Positions 10,847 through 23,274 of a stretch of DNA of 64,000 nt are shown here, one piece after another (positions within the stretch are counted from its first letter, which is position 1; every line of letters starts with the position of its first letter). The stretch lies in contig CM056738.1 of the NCBI GenBank assembly GCA_029844215.1, positions 72,098,093 to 72,162,092 of the forward strand, given 5' to 3'. A program made the translations under genes and the position numbers. The notes beneath the pieces are model-generated. The model was not told the DNA's origin. It searched no databases and worked only from the letters and a program-made list of their open reading frames with translations. Source of the DNA: Przewalskia tangutica. Taxonomy: Eukaryota > Streptophyta > Magnoliopsida > Solanales > Solanaceae.

Positions 10847-13800
10847 ATGGATGAATTGAAAATAGAGGATTGCTGTACTGAGAATAAGCAATCGACGACT
10901 GCTTCAGCTTCTTCGGTTTCTGAAAATAGTGGCAGTGTAACTGTAAAGTCATTTGAAGTATGCAGCCCAACGCCTACATCACCAGCTCATCGGTAATGTT
11001 TGTTTTTGCCTCTCTCTATATGATAACCTTGATTAGGACCAGCATATTAGACCTTGTATATTTGGCGTTAAAAGTTGCAAATCTAAACATTGGGAGTACA
11101 GATCTGCCATTGGTTTCAAAATGAATCTCAGATGTCGATGAATCCCAATCAATCCCTTTCGTATCATCTTATTACTTATTATAGGATGAATCTGATTCAC
11201 TTCATGAACCACCAGCAGTTGACTCTGGGCATTTAGTCCTTACTCCTTCCGACAACAGCGCTGACTTCTATGACACCACCACTGGTACCGGTTAGGAGAG
11301 CAGCTTTTTGCCCACTTCTCTTACTAATTTGGCATTCATGCCAATTTTAATATTAAAGTTCATCTGAAGTTTAGAATTGGATTTTCCTGGATTGTTCTTT
11401 GGTTTTTCGGTTTAAGATTGGCTTGTTTTAAAGTGGAAACCCTTGTGCATGAGATTGTATAATAGTTAATCTGTTTCATATCTTAATTTAGGTCATTTAT
11501 GAATAGGATTAGAATTTAGAACTATGTTTATGTGCATATGAAGGTGATTCAACAGCGGAATAGCATTGCCTAAGGGTCAAGATTTACTATCATGAAGACA
11601 ATAGTATTAGAGTCTATTATGTCATACATTTTTTCTCTCCTATTATCTCCTTCATTCAGACACAAACCTGATTTACAATCATGTGAATTATCATGTTTTT
11701 CTACGATGTGATAGGGTTGTTTCGAGCTCACGGTGTTCTGCTGCTAATTTTTCGATGTTAAATGGCAAGATACTAACGTAATGTAGTGATTTATGCTTAT
11801 TGCTCTTTGGCGTTTTGTGAGTCTTGCTACCATCTAGACCACATGTAAATCATGAGATTTTTGTAATGAGTTCAATTTTGCAGGAGAACCTCTGGTCCAA
11901 TTAGACGAGCAAAGGGTGGTTGGACTCCTGAGGAGGTAAGAAGTTATCCTGATAAGTATGATACAATCTTGTGGTGCAAGACCGATAGCCTAAATGCCCA
12001 AGCTCCCTCAGGTTATGTTGAGTTGTAGTTTCAAGTTTTCAGTAGTGGATACTACTGAGTTGTTAATAAAAAATAGTAGGAATTTGGAAAAGTTAGTTTC
12101 TGGTGGAACATTTTCTCTTCTGAGTTTGTTTGTGCTTCTACAACTTCATTGTATATGCATAAACGTGGTTTAAACTAGAATTCTTATGATAAATTCAGCT
12201 TTTGGTTTTACTTTGAGGAATCATGTATTGATTATATATATTCCCCAATGCCACAGGATGATACTTTAAGAAGGGCTGTTGCAGCTTACAGGGGGAAGTG
12301 CTGGAAGAAAATAGGTATAATTTCTTTGGTAGTGTTTTTGGAAGTTATTACAGATTTAACAATCGTTCAGCAGCTAGTGTCTTCACTACCTATTATAGAT
12401 CGAAAAATCTTATGCCGCAAGACTTGTTATACAGCAACCTTGGGAGATGCATGTCTTCTATACCTTTTCCCATTTCAAAAGTAACAGGAAAACGTAAAAA
12501 TGTCTACGCATATAAATACTGCTAGTGCCCCCGGGTTTTGGTCTCGTGGTAAGAGCGCATCATGTGATGATTTTAATTAGGCGCATGTCACGGGTTATAG
12601 AACACCGTCACAAGAAAAAACTTGGTATTTAAGTGGGGAAGGGTAGAGGAGTGGACCCATTATCCACCGAGTTTCGTACCGTGCATAACCGGCTCTTGTG
12701 AATTTCTCGATCATAAAAAAAAGTAAAAAAATAAATAGTGCTCATGAAGTGTGATTCAAATTCACACTGACACTCATATTTGGACGTAGATGTTTAAGTT
12801 TCTACTATGGTTACTATGGGACCTGATAAGTGCTCTCCAATAAGATCTTATCAAGGGGTATATAATATGGGATATAGTTTACTTTATCATGTTTGTATCT
12901 TTTAGTCGTGAATATAGATTGAATATGATATATATCATTTGACTTGTTTTTAATTATTGTCTTCTCCAAGCTGAATCTTAGTCCTACTTTGTGCTCCCTG
13001 TTTGATTGAAAGCTATTTCTACAAATATGATCAAGTAGGAAAATGATGCTATATCAAGGTAGGGAGCAACAATTGATCGATCACAGATAGGGAAAGAGTA
13101 AGCTACTATACATATGGAAAAATTAATGATAGGTTAAATATATAAGGGGATCGTTTACCACTTATTATCATATGACACTATAAGTCAGCATAAAACACAT
13201 AAGATCCACTGTTCCATGAGGCGTAAAAGTCAAATCTCAAGTCTTCTTGGAAGGGTTTAGCTCAGGAGAGGTCATTTGCTTTCTTTGCCTTGTCCCAAGA
13301 TGCCACTTCTTTCCAAAGACCAACTAAGACTTCTTAATTGGTTTGTAAATAACTCGGGGAAGAATTTAACTTAAGGCAGTCATTTGCTGTCTTTGCCTTG
13401 CCTTGAGAGATAATCATTCCCAGAGACCAACAAAGACTTCTTAATTAACTAACTGTAAATAGTCCCATGGCTGTCTTGCCTCACTTCTAGGTTGGCCTTT
13501 TTGTTTGACTAAGTAGATTTTACTCGTGCAGTTGGTGTAGCCCATGGTGCGGTCAGCAGTGATATACTCAACCTTCTTTTTTAGTATGTTCATTTGCAAC
13601 ACTTGGTGGGCCTTCTTGAACACAAATTATCTCTGACTTGTTAGGTGGTCTATTTGTTCGAGTGTTTTGAATGCATTTTTTATAGACATGGTAGGAAAAT
13701 GTGTTCTAGCATGTAATTTACTTATATTTTGTAACAAATTATTTGTAGCTTAAAGTCTAGGGTAGCTTTGGGCCCCAAGGGCTTTGGTCTAGTGGTAAGG

Positions 13801-16800
13801 GCGTAGCTTGTGATGTGTAGGTTAAGTGCACGTACGGGTTCGAAACCTGCCACATACAAGAACTTGGTATTTAAGTGGTGAAGGGTAGAGGGAAGATCCA
13901 CTATCTACCGATTTGAACCGTGAGCCACCTTGGTGATTTATCAATTATCAAATAAAAAAGTCCAGGCTAGCTTTGGCAGTTACTTCTGCAATTTGATTTT
14001 GCTACAATCATCATTCTCTATTTCATTCTTCTCAACTTTCCTGTATTGTAATTGTTGTTTGTTAGATGAAATAAAATTTTGAGATTGGGTATACCAACAA
14101 ACCACATTCAACAGAGAATGCAAATTGCATATGCCGAGGAAAAAATTAGAGAAGGTTGCGTGAGACGGTTTCCCTTATCCTACATAGACCTCCTAAATAT
14201 ATTTGTGCTTAGGTACGACATGACATTGTGATGGTTGAAGGTGTAAGAAATGAACAAGATAGATCCAAAGTTACATGGAGCAAAGTTGTACAAAAACCTA
14301 CAACATTAAAAATTCATGGACAAGGGTAAGATTTGGTATCGAGTGTTGGAATGAAATGAGTCCTAATAGTGGAATAGGTATCAAGGATGCATGTAGCAGA
14401 CTCCAACTAGTTTGGCATTGAAGTATATTTGTTGTTGATATTCCAAAGAATGGTAAACATTTTTCTTTAACAATAGAGTCCGCCAAACTTGGTTGAATAT
14501 ATGGTAAACTTATAAGGTTTACCAAAGAGCAGATATTCAACTTCTTTGAACTCTGAAATGTAAACTTATAAGGTTTACCAAAGAGCAGATATTCAACTTC
14601 TTTGAACTCTGAAATGTTAGCTTATTCAAACTTTCTGTGTGAGTTTCTCTTGATGTGGTTCATCTCGGATCATTGGGCAACATGTTTCATTCAGCTTTTG
14701 ATTTAAGCTTACTCTGTGATTAGAAAAAAACTGGTTTTATTCAAACACTGATGCACATGCAGCTGAATTCTTTCCGGATAGATCTGAAGTGCAATGCCTG
14801 CATCGATGGCAAAAGGTTCTGAATCCAGATCTTGTAAAAGGACCCTGGACTCAAGAGGTTGGTTATTCTTTTCTTCTATATTAATCTGTTCTTCTAGATC
14901 GTGCTTGGATGATCTTGGTAATTTCTGATCCTTCAATTAACTGGTGAGTTTGTTTATAGGAGGATGATAAGATCATTGAACTGGTGGCTAAGTATGGACC
15001 TACAAAATGGTCTGTCATAGCCAAATCTTTGCATGGTCGGATAGGGAAACAATGCCGTGAGAGGTAAGATCAGATATGGGGGTCATACATTTGTAAATGT
15101 TTATCTTTGTTGGATTTAACTGTTCATTTTCCATATATTATCAGAGTTAATCTGTTGATTCATTGCCAACTTTCCCCATTGTTCTGGTACTAGATACAGC
15201 ACGTCAGTCGATTGTATATCAGTAACTACCTTGCTTATACCTGATTCAACTTTTTCTGCTAATATCACAATGAATTCTTCATTTTCTTTTTCAAATTGGG
15301 AGATCCTACAAGATTTGATTACTTATTGCTTTGGCTTAATGATGATTTCCTTGTTTTCTCAGGTGGCACAATCATTTGAATCCAAATATTAAGAAAGATG
15401 CCTGGACATTGGAGGAGGAACTAGCGCTTGTAAATGCTCATCGAATCCATGGGAACAAGTGGGCTGAAATTGCTAAGGTTCTACCTGGAAGGTAATCATT
15501 CAGCAAAGATATTGAACATCTATTTAGGTGGGTACAACACTTGTAGATGATCTAAAGGAAGTAATGATTTATTCATTCAGTAGAATAAAAAGAAACAAAA
15601 TTTGTATGGGGTTGATTTTGAAGTCTTTCTGTTGATGTGTTCAAAGAAGTCACCAAAGAAAAATTATAGGAAAAAGCTCGTGAAAGATTGTGTGGAGCTC
15701 CTGGAATTGTGTATAACATTGTCTTGTATTTAAAGAAAAACGTTTAAGGCCTGGCTATTCCGATTGAGAATACGGAAGAGGCTATGAAATAGAAGAAAGA
15801 AGGCGAGTTCGAATGGTAACTCAAGAGGCCTTCTCTTCCTCTTATTGTGAGAAGTCAAATTGTTAAGTCTAGTTGGGGAAACCTGGCCAGACAACATTGT
15901 TAGCGGAGTTTTCGTGGCAAGGTACAAAACTTTTTGTCTGGGTCTTGGGCAGACAAACCCTTGTCTCAACTGGTACAAATAGGAAGGCTCGTCCAGTGAG
16001 TGCTGACACTATGTGCGACTATGTGAAGGCCATTTGTTTAGCAGCTAATTTATGGGCCTAACGACTAGGTGCATGATGTTTAACTTCATACTTGTTGTTT
16101 GCCGACTAATATGCATATTATTCCCATGATAGCTATGTTTTTCACCCTATTGTGGTAGAGAAAGCTAATGACTTCACTAGTGAGTGCTTACATGCATATT
16201 TCTTATCTCTGGATGTTACATTGATAGAGACAAATACCATTGGAGCTTTAAATCATCTGATTTGTTTTTGCCTCTTACCTAGTGCTATCTGTTGGTAACT
16301 GTTGATACTCAGAAACTTGTATATATTGAACCGTCCGAAAAAAGAAACATTGGCCTTGAAATCGACTGTAAGGTGGATAAGTTCTGAAGTTAAAGCTTTT
16401 CTCAGCCACTGTGCCATATAAATGACGTAATAACCTAACCGAAGTATGCTCAAATATACTGAATTAATGCATAGTACCCTTTATCTCTCTTAAACTAAGT
16501 TTCTTGCTCATAACTGCACCAAGTTTTATACAGGACTGATAATGCAATCAAGAACCACTGGAATAGCTCTTTGAAGAAGAAGTTAGACTTTTATTTGGCT
16601 ACTGGAAACCTTCCACCTGTTGGTGGAGACAGCCTTCAAAATGGTTATAAGGACACCACCGGTACAGCTTCAGCTGAAAAGGCACTTGTCTGCTCACATA
16701 AAGGATCAGATTCAACTGAGCTTGCTTCATCAGGAACTACCGATGTATGTAAAATTGAAAATGGTGGCAAGAATCATCAAGATGCCAAACTGTTGGTTGC

Positions 16801-17608
16801 AAATATCGATGCTTCCAATAGTGGTCCTCAAAATGAGTCCTCTGATTCTGAAGTTGTTAGGTGGGAGGCACAGTCACCAGTAATGCATGCTATCCACGTT
16901 CAACCAATTACAGAAATCAGGTTTGAAGGATATCGAGCGAATGGTAAAGTTGATCAATTTAAAGTCATTGAAACTCCATTTTCTTGTGAAATACCTACAT
17001 GTGGTACATTGTATTACGAACCACCACAGTTAGGAGGTTGTATTTCAATGGATTCAGATCATCTAAATACTCGATGGGGTCATTGTGAATCTGATTCAAG
17101 TCAAAGTTTGTCACCTAGTTGTTTCTTTACTCCACCCAGTAGTCTGAGGGGAAGTAGTTTGTACACACAAACCCCTGAATCCATACTGAAAACTGCTGCT
17201 AGAAGCTTCCCAAATATGCCTTCCATATTCAGGAAGAGAAAGTTGAGCTCCACGCCAAACAATAAAATTGGGAATGCAGATGGAGATATGAGTAAGGATG
17301 AAGTCCGTGATGCTTGTGAGGAGAAACAAGCCGACAGTTCAGAAAAATATGGCATGAATCGGGAAAGTTCTTCGAGAAATCCTGCTTACAATGGCATTGG
17401 GCCATGCAATACCAAGGCTTTTAATGCCTCCCCTCCATATCGATTAAGGTCTAAACGAAAATCCATCTTCAAGTCTGTGGAGAAACAGCTTAAGTTTGCA
17501 TTCGACAATGAACAGCAAAATACTAGTATTGGAGTAAATGATTCAACCGTCAAAGAGATATCTCATGTAGAAGATTGTTTACGTGCAACAAAAATGGGTA
17601 TCACCTAG
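10847..17608 (+). CDS. MYB3R transcription factor (three-repeat, c-Myb-like), 552 aa, seven coding exons
   Basis: Exons are 10847-10992, 11884-11935, 12257-12314, 14763-14857, 14960-15063, 15363-15491 and 16534-17608. All introns are GT-AG and the phases join without a stop. The protein carries three MYB repeats with the canonical tryptophans at residues 62/82/101 (R1), 114/134/153 (R2) and 166/185/204 (R3), as in MYB3R proteins, which bind MSA elements and control G2/M genes in the nucleus. The C-terminal half has a YYEPPQ motif (about 355-360), TPESILKTAARSF (from about 408) and SPPYRLRSKRKSIFKSVEK (from about 494). The length fits the shorter MYB3R group (MYB3R3/MYB3R5/NtmybB type) rather than the roughly 1000-aa activators. 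Residue 142 is His in SLHGRIG, where Pro is usual. The start (GAAGATGG) is the first in-frame ATG before the exon 1 sequence conserved in both copies. Assignment to an activator or repressor class is inference. Confidence 0.93.
12531..12720 (+). mobile_element. tRNA-derived SINE (copy 1) in MYB3R intron 3
   Basis: A tRNA-like head has an A-box-like GGTCTCGTGGTAAGAGCG (12540-12557) and a degraded B box near 12592. The body contains TTGGTATTTAAGTGGGGAAG and GGGTAGAGG, and the tail is A-rich. The body words are shared with the SINE at 13772. It is of Solanaceae SINE type. The segment recurs inverted in copy 2 (about 38690-38885), so the insertion predates the duplication. Confidence 0.7.
13772..13956 (+). 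mobile_element. tRNA-derived SINE (copy 2) in MYB3R intron 3, with target duplication
   Basis: The head carries GGTCTAGTGGTAAGGGCG (A box) and GGGTTCGAAACC (B box); the body contains TTGGTATTTAAGTGGTGAAG; the tail is AATAAAAAAG. Imperfect 20-bp flanking repeats bracket it: AAAGTCTAGGGTAGCTTTGG (13752-13771) and AAAGTCCAGGCTAGCTTTGG (13957-13976). In copy 2 of the duplication this SINE and its surroundings (13743-14016) are missing. Confidence 0.8.
14503..14614 (+). repeat. Two-copy 56-bp tandem repeat in MYB3R intron 3
   Basis: The unit starting GTAAACTTATAAGGTTTACC occurs at 14503 and again at 14559. Its first 19 bases are nearly palindromic. It is present in both copies of the segmental duplication (inverted near 37070-37185). 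Confidence 0.8.
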
Positions 17609-18560
17609 AACCCTATGGTAAACACCATCCTTTCCTTCTGAACTGCAAAGTATTTCCTAATATAAATACTTAGTAACACAATGTTAACTCAGTTACAGAA
17701 TATTCAACAGATTCTTTCTTTATATGATTCTGCTCAATATTAAGCTTTAGTTCAAACCTCAGAGAAAGAGTCCAGTTAACAGTGTATCTAAATAACCCTT
17801 CATTAGATACTCCATTTAAATTCTGTTCACGGATGAAGCAACTTCTTTTCTGACTTAATTGGTGTGAAATCACATTTTGCAATATACTGACAATGTAAAA
17901 TCCATTTATCTTGCTGCTTCTGCTACTCGAAGTAGCAACAGCATTCTTGTAACAATAGTTGCTTTCCTTCAACTAGTTTGTGTTAGCACTAGCATTACAA
18001 TTTCATCTTTTCTGTTGTGCAGGTTTGCTGCTGGAATCAGTGTTTTAACCCTTGTATTATCCGTGACACTGGCTACCATGCTGTTCGATAAAACCTCATC
18101 AACTTCCAGGAGAATTGACCTTTGCATATATTCATTTGTGTTAGGTTCATTTTTTTTCCTTTTTCTCACATAAGCCAACTATTTGTAGGTCCTTGGCTAT
18201 TCATTATGCATAGATATTATAGCAGTGAGTACAATTTAACTTTAAGATAAGTTGCAGTCTATTATTGTAGAAACTCCGTTAAGTACGTTGTTAGAAAAGT
18301 TCTGTTGAAAAAAGTTACTTGTTCAATATCATCAATTGTTTTGTTGTGTAGTATCGTGGCAGTTCATACCAGTGATAAGGTAAAACTATCAATTTTTCTG
18401 GACTCGAATGGTAGATACTTACGTGATATTGCTATCTCACTAAGTTTTCATTCATTTTGGAAATTTTATTTTGCTTGATCGGCTAATTATGCAGTCCACT
18501 TAATGGTCTATGTGAGAAATCTTCCTTAAATTTTACTCCACCAATCAACATAATCACATA
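17609..18560 (+). other. MYB3R 3' flank
   Basis: Follows the stop codon TAG at 17606-17608. No strong polyadenylation signal is obvious. A possible splice acceptor (TTGTGCAG/GTTTGCTG near 18022) could mark a 3'UTR exon, but the open frame across it has no recognisable domain. This part has no counterpart in copy 2. Confidence 0.4.
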
Positions 18561-18579
18561 AAATGAAACGGAGGGAGTA
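18561..18579. mobile_element. Terminal remnant of a Stowaway-like MITE
   Basis: AAATGAAACGGAGGGAGTA is the inverse of the common Stowaway end TACTCCCTCCGTTTC. The partner end is not clear upstream, so this is a fragment. Confidence 0.4.
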
Positions 18580-19212
18580 ATATCTCATTTGTACTCACCT
18601 CTACTGCTACTTCTAGGATCTAGAGAGCATTTAAATCTCTGTATTTTCGAGTTATCCGTTTGTGATGTAGTTTTGATTCATTGATAAATGTCAAAGTAAA
18701 TCTACAAATCACGACGCATATTCAGTGAATAACACAGTTAGATAGCATTTCACGATAATGGCGAAGTCTCGTTTAGAACCGATTTTCATTGTTATGTTAT
18801 ATTATATGTTCATGTTATGTTACTATTATAGCATTTCTCTATAGCAATAAAAAATATCCAGACAAATCGTATTATTATAGAGGTTTGATTACACTAAACT
18901 AAGATCATGGGGGCGGTTCCATGATTGAAGTTTATGGGTTTGGATTATGACTTTTGATTTATTGTTAAATTTTTAAGATAAACACTGGGTTTGAATCAAA
19001 CGCTATTGAGTTCTGTCGAATCTGTATCTTTCACTTTACCTCCGCCTCAATAAGAACCTCAAGAGTGACAAGGAGGTCAATGATTTAAGCTGTGGAAACA
19101 ACCTTTTTGAAATCTGAGGTAAGGCTGCGTCTGATAGATCCTTATAGTCAGAACTTCTAGGACCGTGCATAGCCGGAGCTTAGTGCATCGGACTGCCCTT
19201 TTGCCGACATTC
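18580..19212. other. Intergenic DNA
   Basis: AT-rich, with no gene or clear repeat end recognised. The right breakpoint of the deletion and inversion seen in copy 2 falls at about 19159. Confidence 0.4.
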
Positions 19213-19443
19213 AATAATACATCCTCTATTTAAATTTAGACGATATATTTTCTTTATAAACCTGTTCCCAAAAAAACATAAAAATGTATAAATGTTTATA
19301 TTTAAAAATAATTTAACTTTAAATTTTCTATTTCATTATGAGATGATTTATAGCTATATAAGCATATATAACTTATTTTAGATCACAAGTATTTTTTTAA
19401 AATTTCGCACCCAATCATAATGCTTCACATTGGGAGGGAGTAC
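19213..19443. mobile_element. Possible Stowaway-type MITE
   Basis: The left end TACATCCTCTATTTAAAT and right end GGGAGGGAGTA form an imperfect inverted pair resembling Stowaway ends. The interior is AT-rich and non-coding. A near-identical copy lies at 39726-39957. Family assignment is tentative. Confidence 0.4.
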
Positions 19444-19662
19444 ACAATGAAATCATGAAATGGATGATGACTTGCAAAAGTGCTATTCCAGATTCCCAAT
19501 TGTCCCTTCACTTTCTACTGCTTTAGTCTGTAGAAGACCACCAAGATAACATAAAGAAGAAAAGACGAATGGTTCAAAGTATATGCTATTAGTAGTAGTT
19601 TTAAATGATGCATTCTACAAAGGTATTATTTATTTAGAGAGAAAAAACAAACTAAACAAATA

Positions 19663-19735
19663 GCCGTCTTAGCTCAGCTGGTAGAGCGCGTGGCTTTTAA
19701 CCACGTGGTCGTGGGTTCGATTCCCACAGACGGCG
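19663..19735 (+). tRNA. tRNA-Lys (anticodon UUU)
   Basis: A 73-nt cloverleaf. The acceptor stem GCCGTCT pairs with AGACGGC, with discriminator G at 19735. The D arm is GCTCAGCTGGTAGAGC. The anticodon stem CGTGG/CCACG encloses the loop CTTTTAA, giving anticodon TTT. The T arm is GTGGGTTCGATTCCCAC. The A and B boxes are intact and no intron is present. A T-run terminator is not obvious directly after the gene. It looks functional. Confidence 0.95.
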
Positions 19736-20405
19736 CTACCACGTATTTTTGCAGAGAGAGGGTTTGTTTTGGGCCGAAACTCATTTTAAATAATGAGCCA
19801 GACCTCCGATTATATATGATGAGTAGAGACTGCATTTATTGGCTCTTTTTTACCTAATATTTAAAAAATAATCACTATCATGATGGTGTAAATTGAAAAG
19901 CGGTTATTTATGAATTTTCTCCGTTATATGACTACTCAATTAATTTCTTTCACTTGTTATAGTGTTTTTTTCTTATTTTTACTTCGTCAATGAGTGCGAG
20001 TTAAAATAGAAGATTTAATTCAGAGCACACCTACACTAAGTTTGAGAAATAATTTAAGTATTCAACCCATTACCTTAAAGTAACAAGGCAAATGACCTTG
20101 GATATTATAATTTTTTTGGATGTTCTTACGTAATTAATGACAGTTAAATTAGTTTTCTAATGCTTTCCTGCACATGAAATCTGATTATATGTTTACACGT
20201 GAATTGGAGAATTTTTTTATATTATTTAGAAAATCAAGAGTAACCTTATGTAGAGATACAGAGCACACCATGTTGAAAATGGGTCTGTAGCTCTCTATAT
20301 CTATGAAGAGTGAAGGTTCTCACAAGTTAAAAGTACGTCTATCAATAGGAACTAAAATAACTTAATCGATTGAATTGAGAGAGAGAAAAAGGTGTGAAAA
20401 CAAGC
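19736..20405. other. Intergenic DNA to the end of duplication copy 1
   Basis: AT-rich, with no gene recognised. GTTAT at 19903-19907 is the site corresponding to the Ogre-2 insertion in copy 2; here it is uninterrupted, which confirms the empty-site state. Confidence 0.6.
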
Positions 20406-22654
20406 ACATTAATTTTTTTGGATGTTCTTATTAGCAAGAATATTCATTGAATATTTTGTGTATATTGTGTAATTATGATAAATGTATATTTATGGTATAT
20501 TAGGATCCGCAGAATTAGGATTCCTCTATTGTACAATATAAATATTTGTAATAATGAGAAGACTCCCTAAGGGGAAATTATTACAATCTTACATGGTATT
20601 AGAGTCAGACTCATTCCAATTCAATGTTCACTGATGTTGAGTCCCCAAATTATGTCATTCACGCTCGATTAGCGAGTGCAGGCGTGCGGGAGTGTTAAGA
20701 GTCTCACATCGAACATGAACTCCTTATCGGCGGCATCAACAAGCGGCAGCCAATACTCGTGACAACGGGTGGGCGGCCCACCTGCGTCGTTCAGGCCGGG
20801 TCACTGGGCCGACCGGATCTGGCCAATACCCTACACTCGGCAAGGCTGTTGGGTCGTCTCGAGTTCTCGGTCGAGGATACTACCCGCGATAGACCCATTT
20901 CACCCGACGCCCGGCAGGCGGGCCCCAGCGGACTTGGGCGAGCATTTAGCGATGCGAATTTGCAACAACGGATGAAAATTAGTACGTGATTCGGGCGCGC
21001 ATCTCACTTTCGCGCTCTGCAGGTAATATTTCCACAATGTTTAAATTAAAGCATCCTCAATACATTACTGTCGGAAATGGGCATCGCATTCTAATACATG
21101 ACTATGATACTTCCCACACCAAACCACCACATCCCCCGCTTTCCTTTCAACACGTCTTGTATGCACCAAATATAATTATAAACTTGATTTATGTACGTAA
21201 ATTTACTCGTGATAATTTTGTCTCTGTTGACTTTGATCCATTTGGTTTTACTGTGAAGGATCTTCATACGGGGAACCTTCTTATGAGATGCAATAGCACG
21301 AGAGATCTCTATCCATTCCCTTCCACCTCCGTTGCCGGATCTCGCTCTCCCATCTCTCTAGTTGCTATCTCTCCGTCTGTCTAGCATAATCGGCTTGGCC
21401 ACCATGACAACCCATTTTTTAATTTTCTTAGAGACAATAATTTCATTAAGTGTAATAAGGGGAAACTTGCCAAGAATTGTGATTCATGTTCTTTAGGCAA
21501 ACATATTCATCTTCCGTTCAAATCATCTACTAGTGTTACTTTTGCACCGTTTGATATTATACATGTCGATTTGTGGACATCCTCTATTTCTAGTTCCCTT
21601 GGTCATAAATATTATCTTGTGTTGCTAGATGATTTTTCTCACTATATTTAGTTATAGCCTCTCAAATTTAAATCAGAAGTGTTTGCAAAATTTCTTGAGT
21701 TTCGAACCTTTATCAAACACAGTTTGAAAAAGGTATAAAATCTTTTCAGTGCGATAATGGTCGTGAATTCAATAACTCTACATTTCACCGATTTTGTACA
21801 AACAATGGTATGGTTTTTCGTTTCTCCTGCCCTCACACTTACCCAATAAAACGGTAAAGCTGAACGAATCATTCGCGCCATTAATAATATAATTCGTACT
21901 TAGTTGATTCATGCCGCTTTTCCTCCGTCTTTTTGGGTATATGCCGCGAAAATGTCAGAATACATTCTAAATATTCTCCCAATCAGTACCCTTCACAATA
22001 TGACCCCTACCGAAATTCTCTACTACAAAATTCCCTCCTACGACCATTTACGGATATTTGGTTGCCTCTGTTATCCCAATTTTGACTCCACCGCCCCTCA
22101 CAAACTAGCACATAGGACTACTCCATGTGTCTTCGTAGGCTTTCCGTCGAATCATAGGGGTTATCTCTTCTATGACTTATCCACTCGTCAGATCCACATC
22201 TCCCGCCACATCACTTTCGACGAGACCACATTCTCGTTTTTGAATTCTCAGCAATTTCAAAAATCAGATTACTCCTTTCTTAACGAGCCCGCTATCTCTC
22301 GAGTCATTATCAGTCAAATCACTCAGTCCGCCACCGGAATATCCCCTCTGCCACCCAAATCCGCGTTTGATAACGGCCGTGGCGCTCTGCCGGCGTCGTC
22401 TCCTCATCTCCCATCACCGACTGTTGACAACTGGTTCTCCACGATGTCTCCGCTGAACATTCACTGCAAGCACGGAATCTACGAACCCGCATCATCTGCA
22501 CTGTCACCTCCGAGATTCAGCAACTCCAACCAACCCATTGACAATAACTCCACTGTCGACCAGTCCAACCAACCGTCACCACCACCCTCCCCATACCCGA
22601 CCATTCCCACATTCTCACCGTCACCACCAACAAAACACATACCACTGTCGACCA
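20406..22654 (+). mobile_element. Copia-2: truncated Ty1/Copia element
   Basis: An LTR end (to 20593, TCTTACA) is followed by a primer-binding-site-like TGGTATTAGAGTC (20594-20606), then degraded gag, protease and integrase remnants. The element stops abruptly at 22654, where RTE LINE sequence of duplication copy 2 begins (ACTGTCGACC/ATTTTTC). RT, RNase H and the 3' LTR are absent. The left LTR boundary is not defined. Confidence 0.8.
21040..22654 (+). pseudogene. Copia-2 integrase region, broken
   Basis: Fragments read YVRKFTRDNFVSVDFDPFG (from about 21190), a GAG-pre-integrase stretch (NRLGHHD, CDSCSLGKHIHLPF, about 21390-21525), the integrase core (IIHVDLWTSS at about 21560, then CDNGREF) and the region after it (PSYDHLRIFGCLCYPNF, about 22035). 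The longest open piece is 21904-22677. Stops at 21382, 21650 and 21901, and frameshifts, break the frame. It is related to, but not the same family copy as, Copia-1. Confidence 0.8.
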
Positions 22655-23274
22655 TTTTTCAAACTTTCATAGTGTGATTTAGCATACCCCTATAGTTGTT
22701 GCAACTATGGATATCACATTTGTTCTTGTACAAAGGAATCATTGTACTCCACCTCCATTCTTCGGACATTCTCGCCGTCTTAAAAATGACGTTAAACAAC
22801 TCAGTCAGCCACTCCAAACCTGCCACGCCGCACTCTTCCAAATTCAACTGGGATCTCATCATGCCCGGTCGCTCGTCCCCGACGCATCCTGCAAACACCA
22901 CACTTAACCTCCTCAACCTTAATGCCTCTATAATACCCAAAATTCCAGTACCTACCAGATTGCTCCAGATCTCCCAACACAATGTCTCTAACTCTTTTTT
23001 CGTTCAAGAGTTTATGCAAGTAAGATTGCCACCTCCATCTAATATGCGCGTCCTCGCTTTGATGCTTTGTTGTCCTCGTCCTTGATGCACCTCACATGAT
23101 TCAAGTCACGGGCCCTCCTCTCCCTCGCCTTGACTAATCTGTACAACTTTTTCTCCCCGCATTTTCCTCTAATTCCATCTACAGGCGCTCAAAAGCCGTC
23201 GTTTTCGTCGCCGTAACCGCTAGCTTTGCGTCCTTCCTCGTCATCTTATACAATTCCCTATTCGTCCACTTATA
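22655..23274 (-). pseudogene. RTE LINE fragment in duplication copy 2
   Basis: Matches 8436-9024 of copy 1. It encodes on the minus strand the RT N-terminal part (MSEEWRWSTMIPLYKNKCD near 22750) and the upstream linker (about 22950-23010). The remainder of the LINE, including the FADD core, lies outside the duplicated block. It is broken and promoterless. Confidence 0.85.

Larger units (their letters stand above)
8436..20405 (+). repeat. Segmental duplication, copy 1 (ancestral arrangement)
   Basis: This 12-kb block recurs in rearranged form at 22655-59405. Matches are: 8436-9434 to 22655-23683; 9430-12066 to 34583-36748; 11661-14937 inverted to 36743-39660; 19159-19907 to 39672-40419; 19903-20405 to 58906-59405. 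Copy 1 holds the intact MYB3R gene and is therefore the reference arrangement. Bases 14938-19158 have no counterpart in copy 2. Confidence 0.88.

Noticed and set aside
15730..16061. Possible gene or element inside MYB3R intron 6
   Set aside because: Short overlapping frames on both strands without domains, terminal repeats or target duplications.
17877..18173. 98-codon frame downstream of MYB3R with hydrophobic stretches
   Set aside because: No recognised domain, AT-rich 3' flank, and it spans a possible splice acceptor. Treated as chance.
21904..22677. 257-codon open frame that could be called a gene
   Set aside because: It is the Copia-2 integrase region with its proline-rich linker, and its last codons already lie in the LINE of duplication copy 2.
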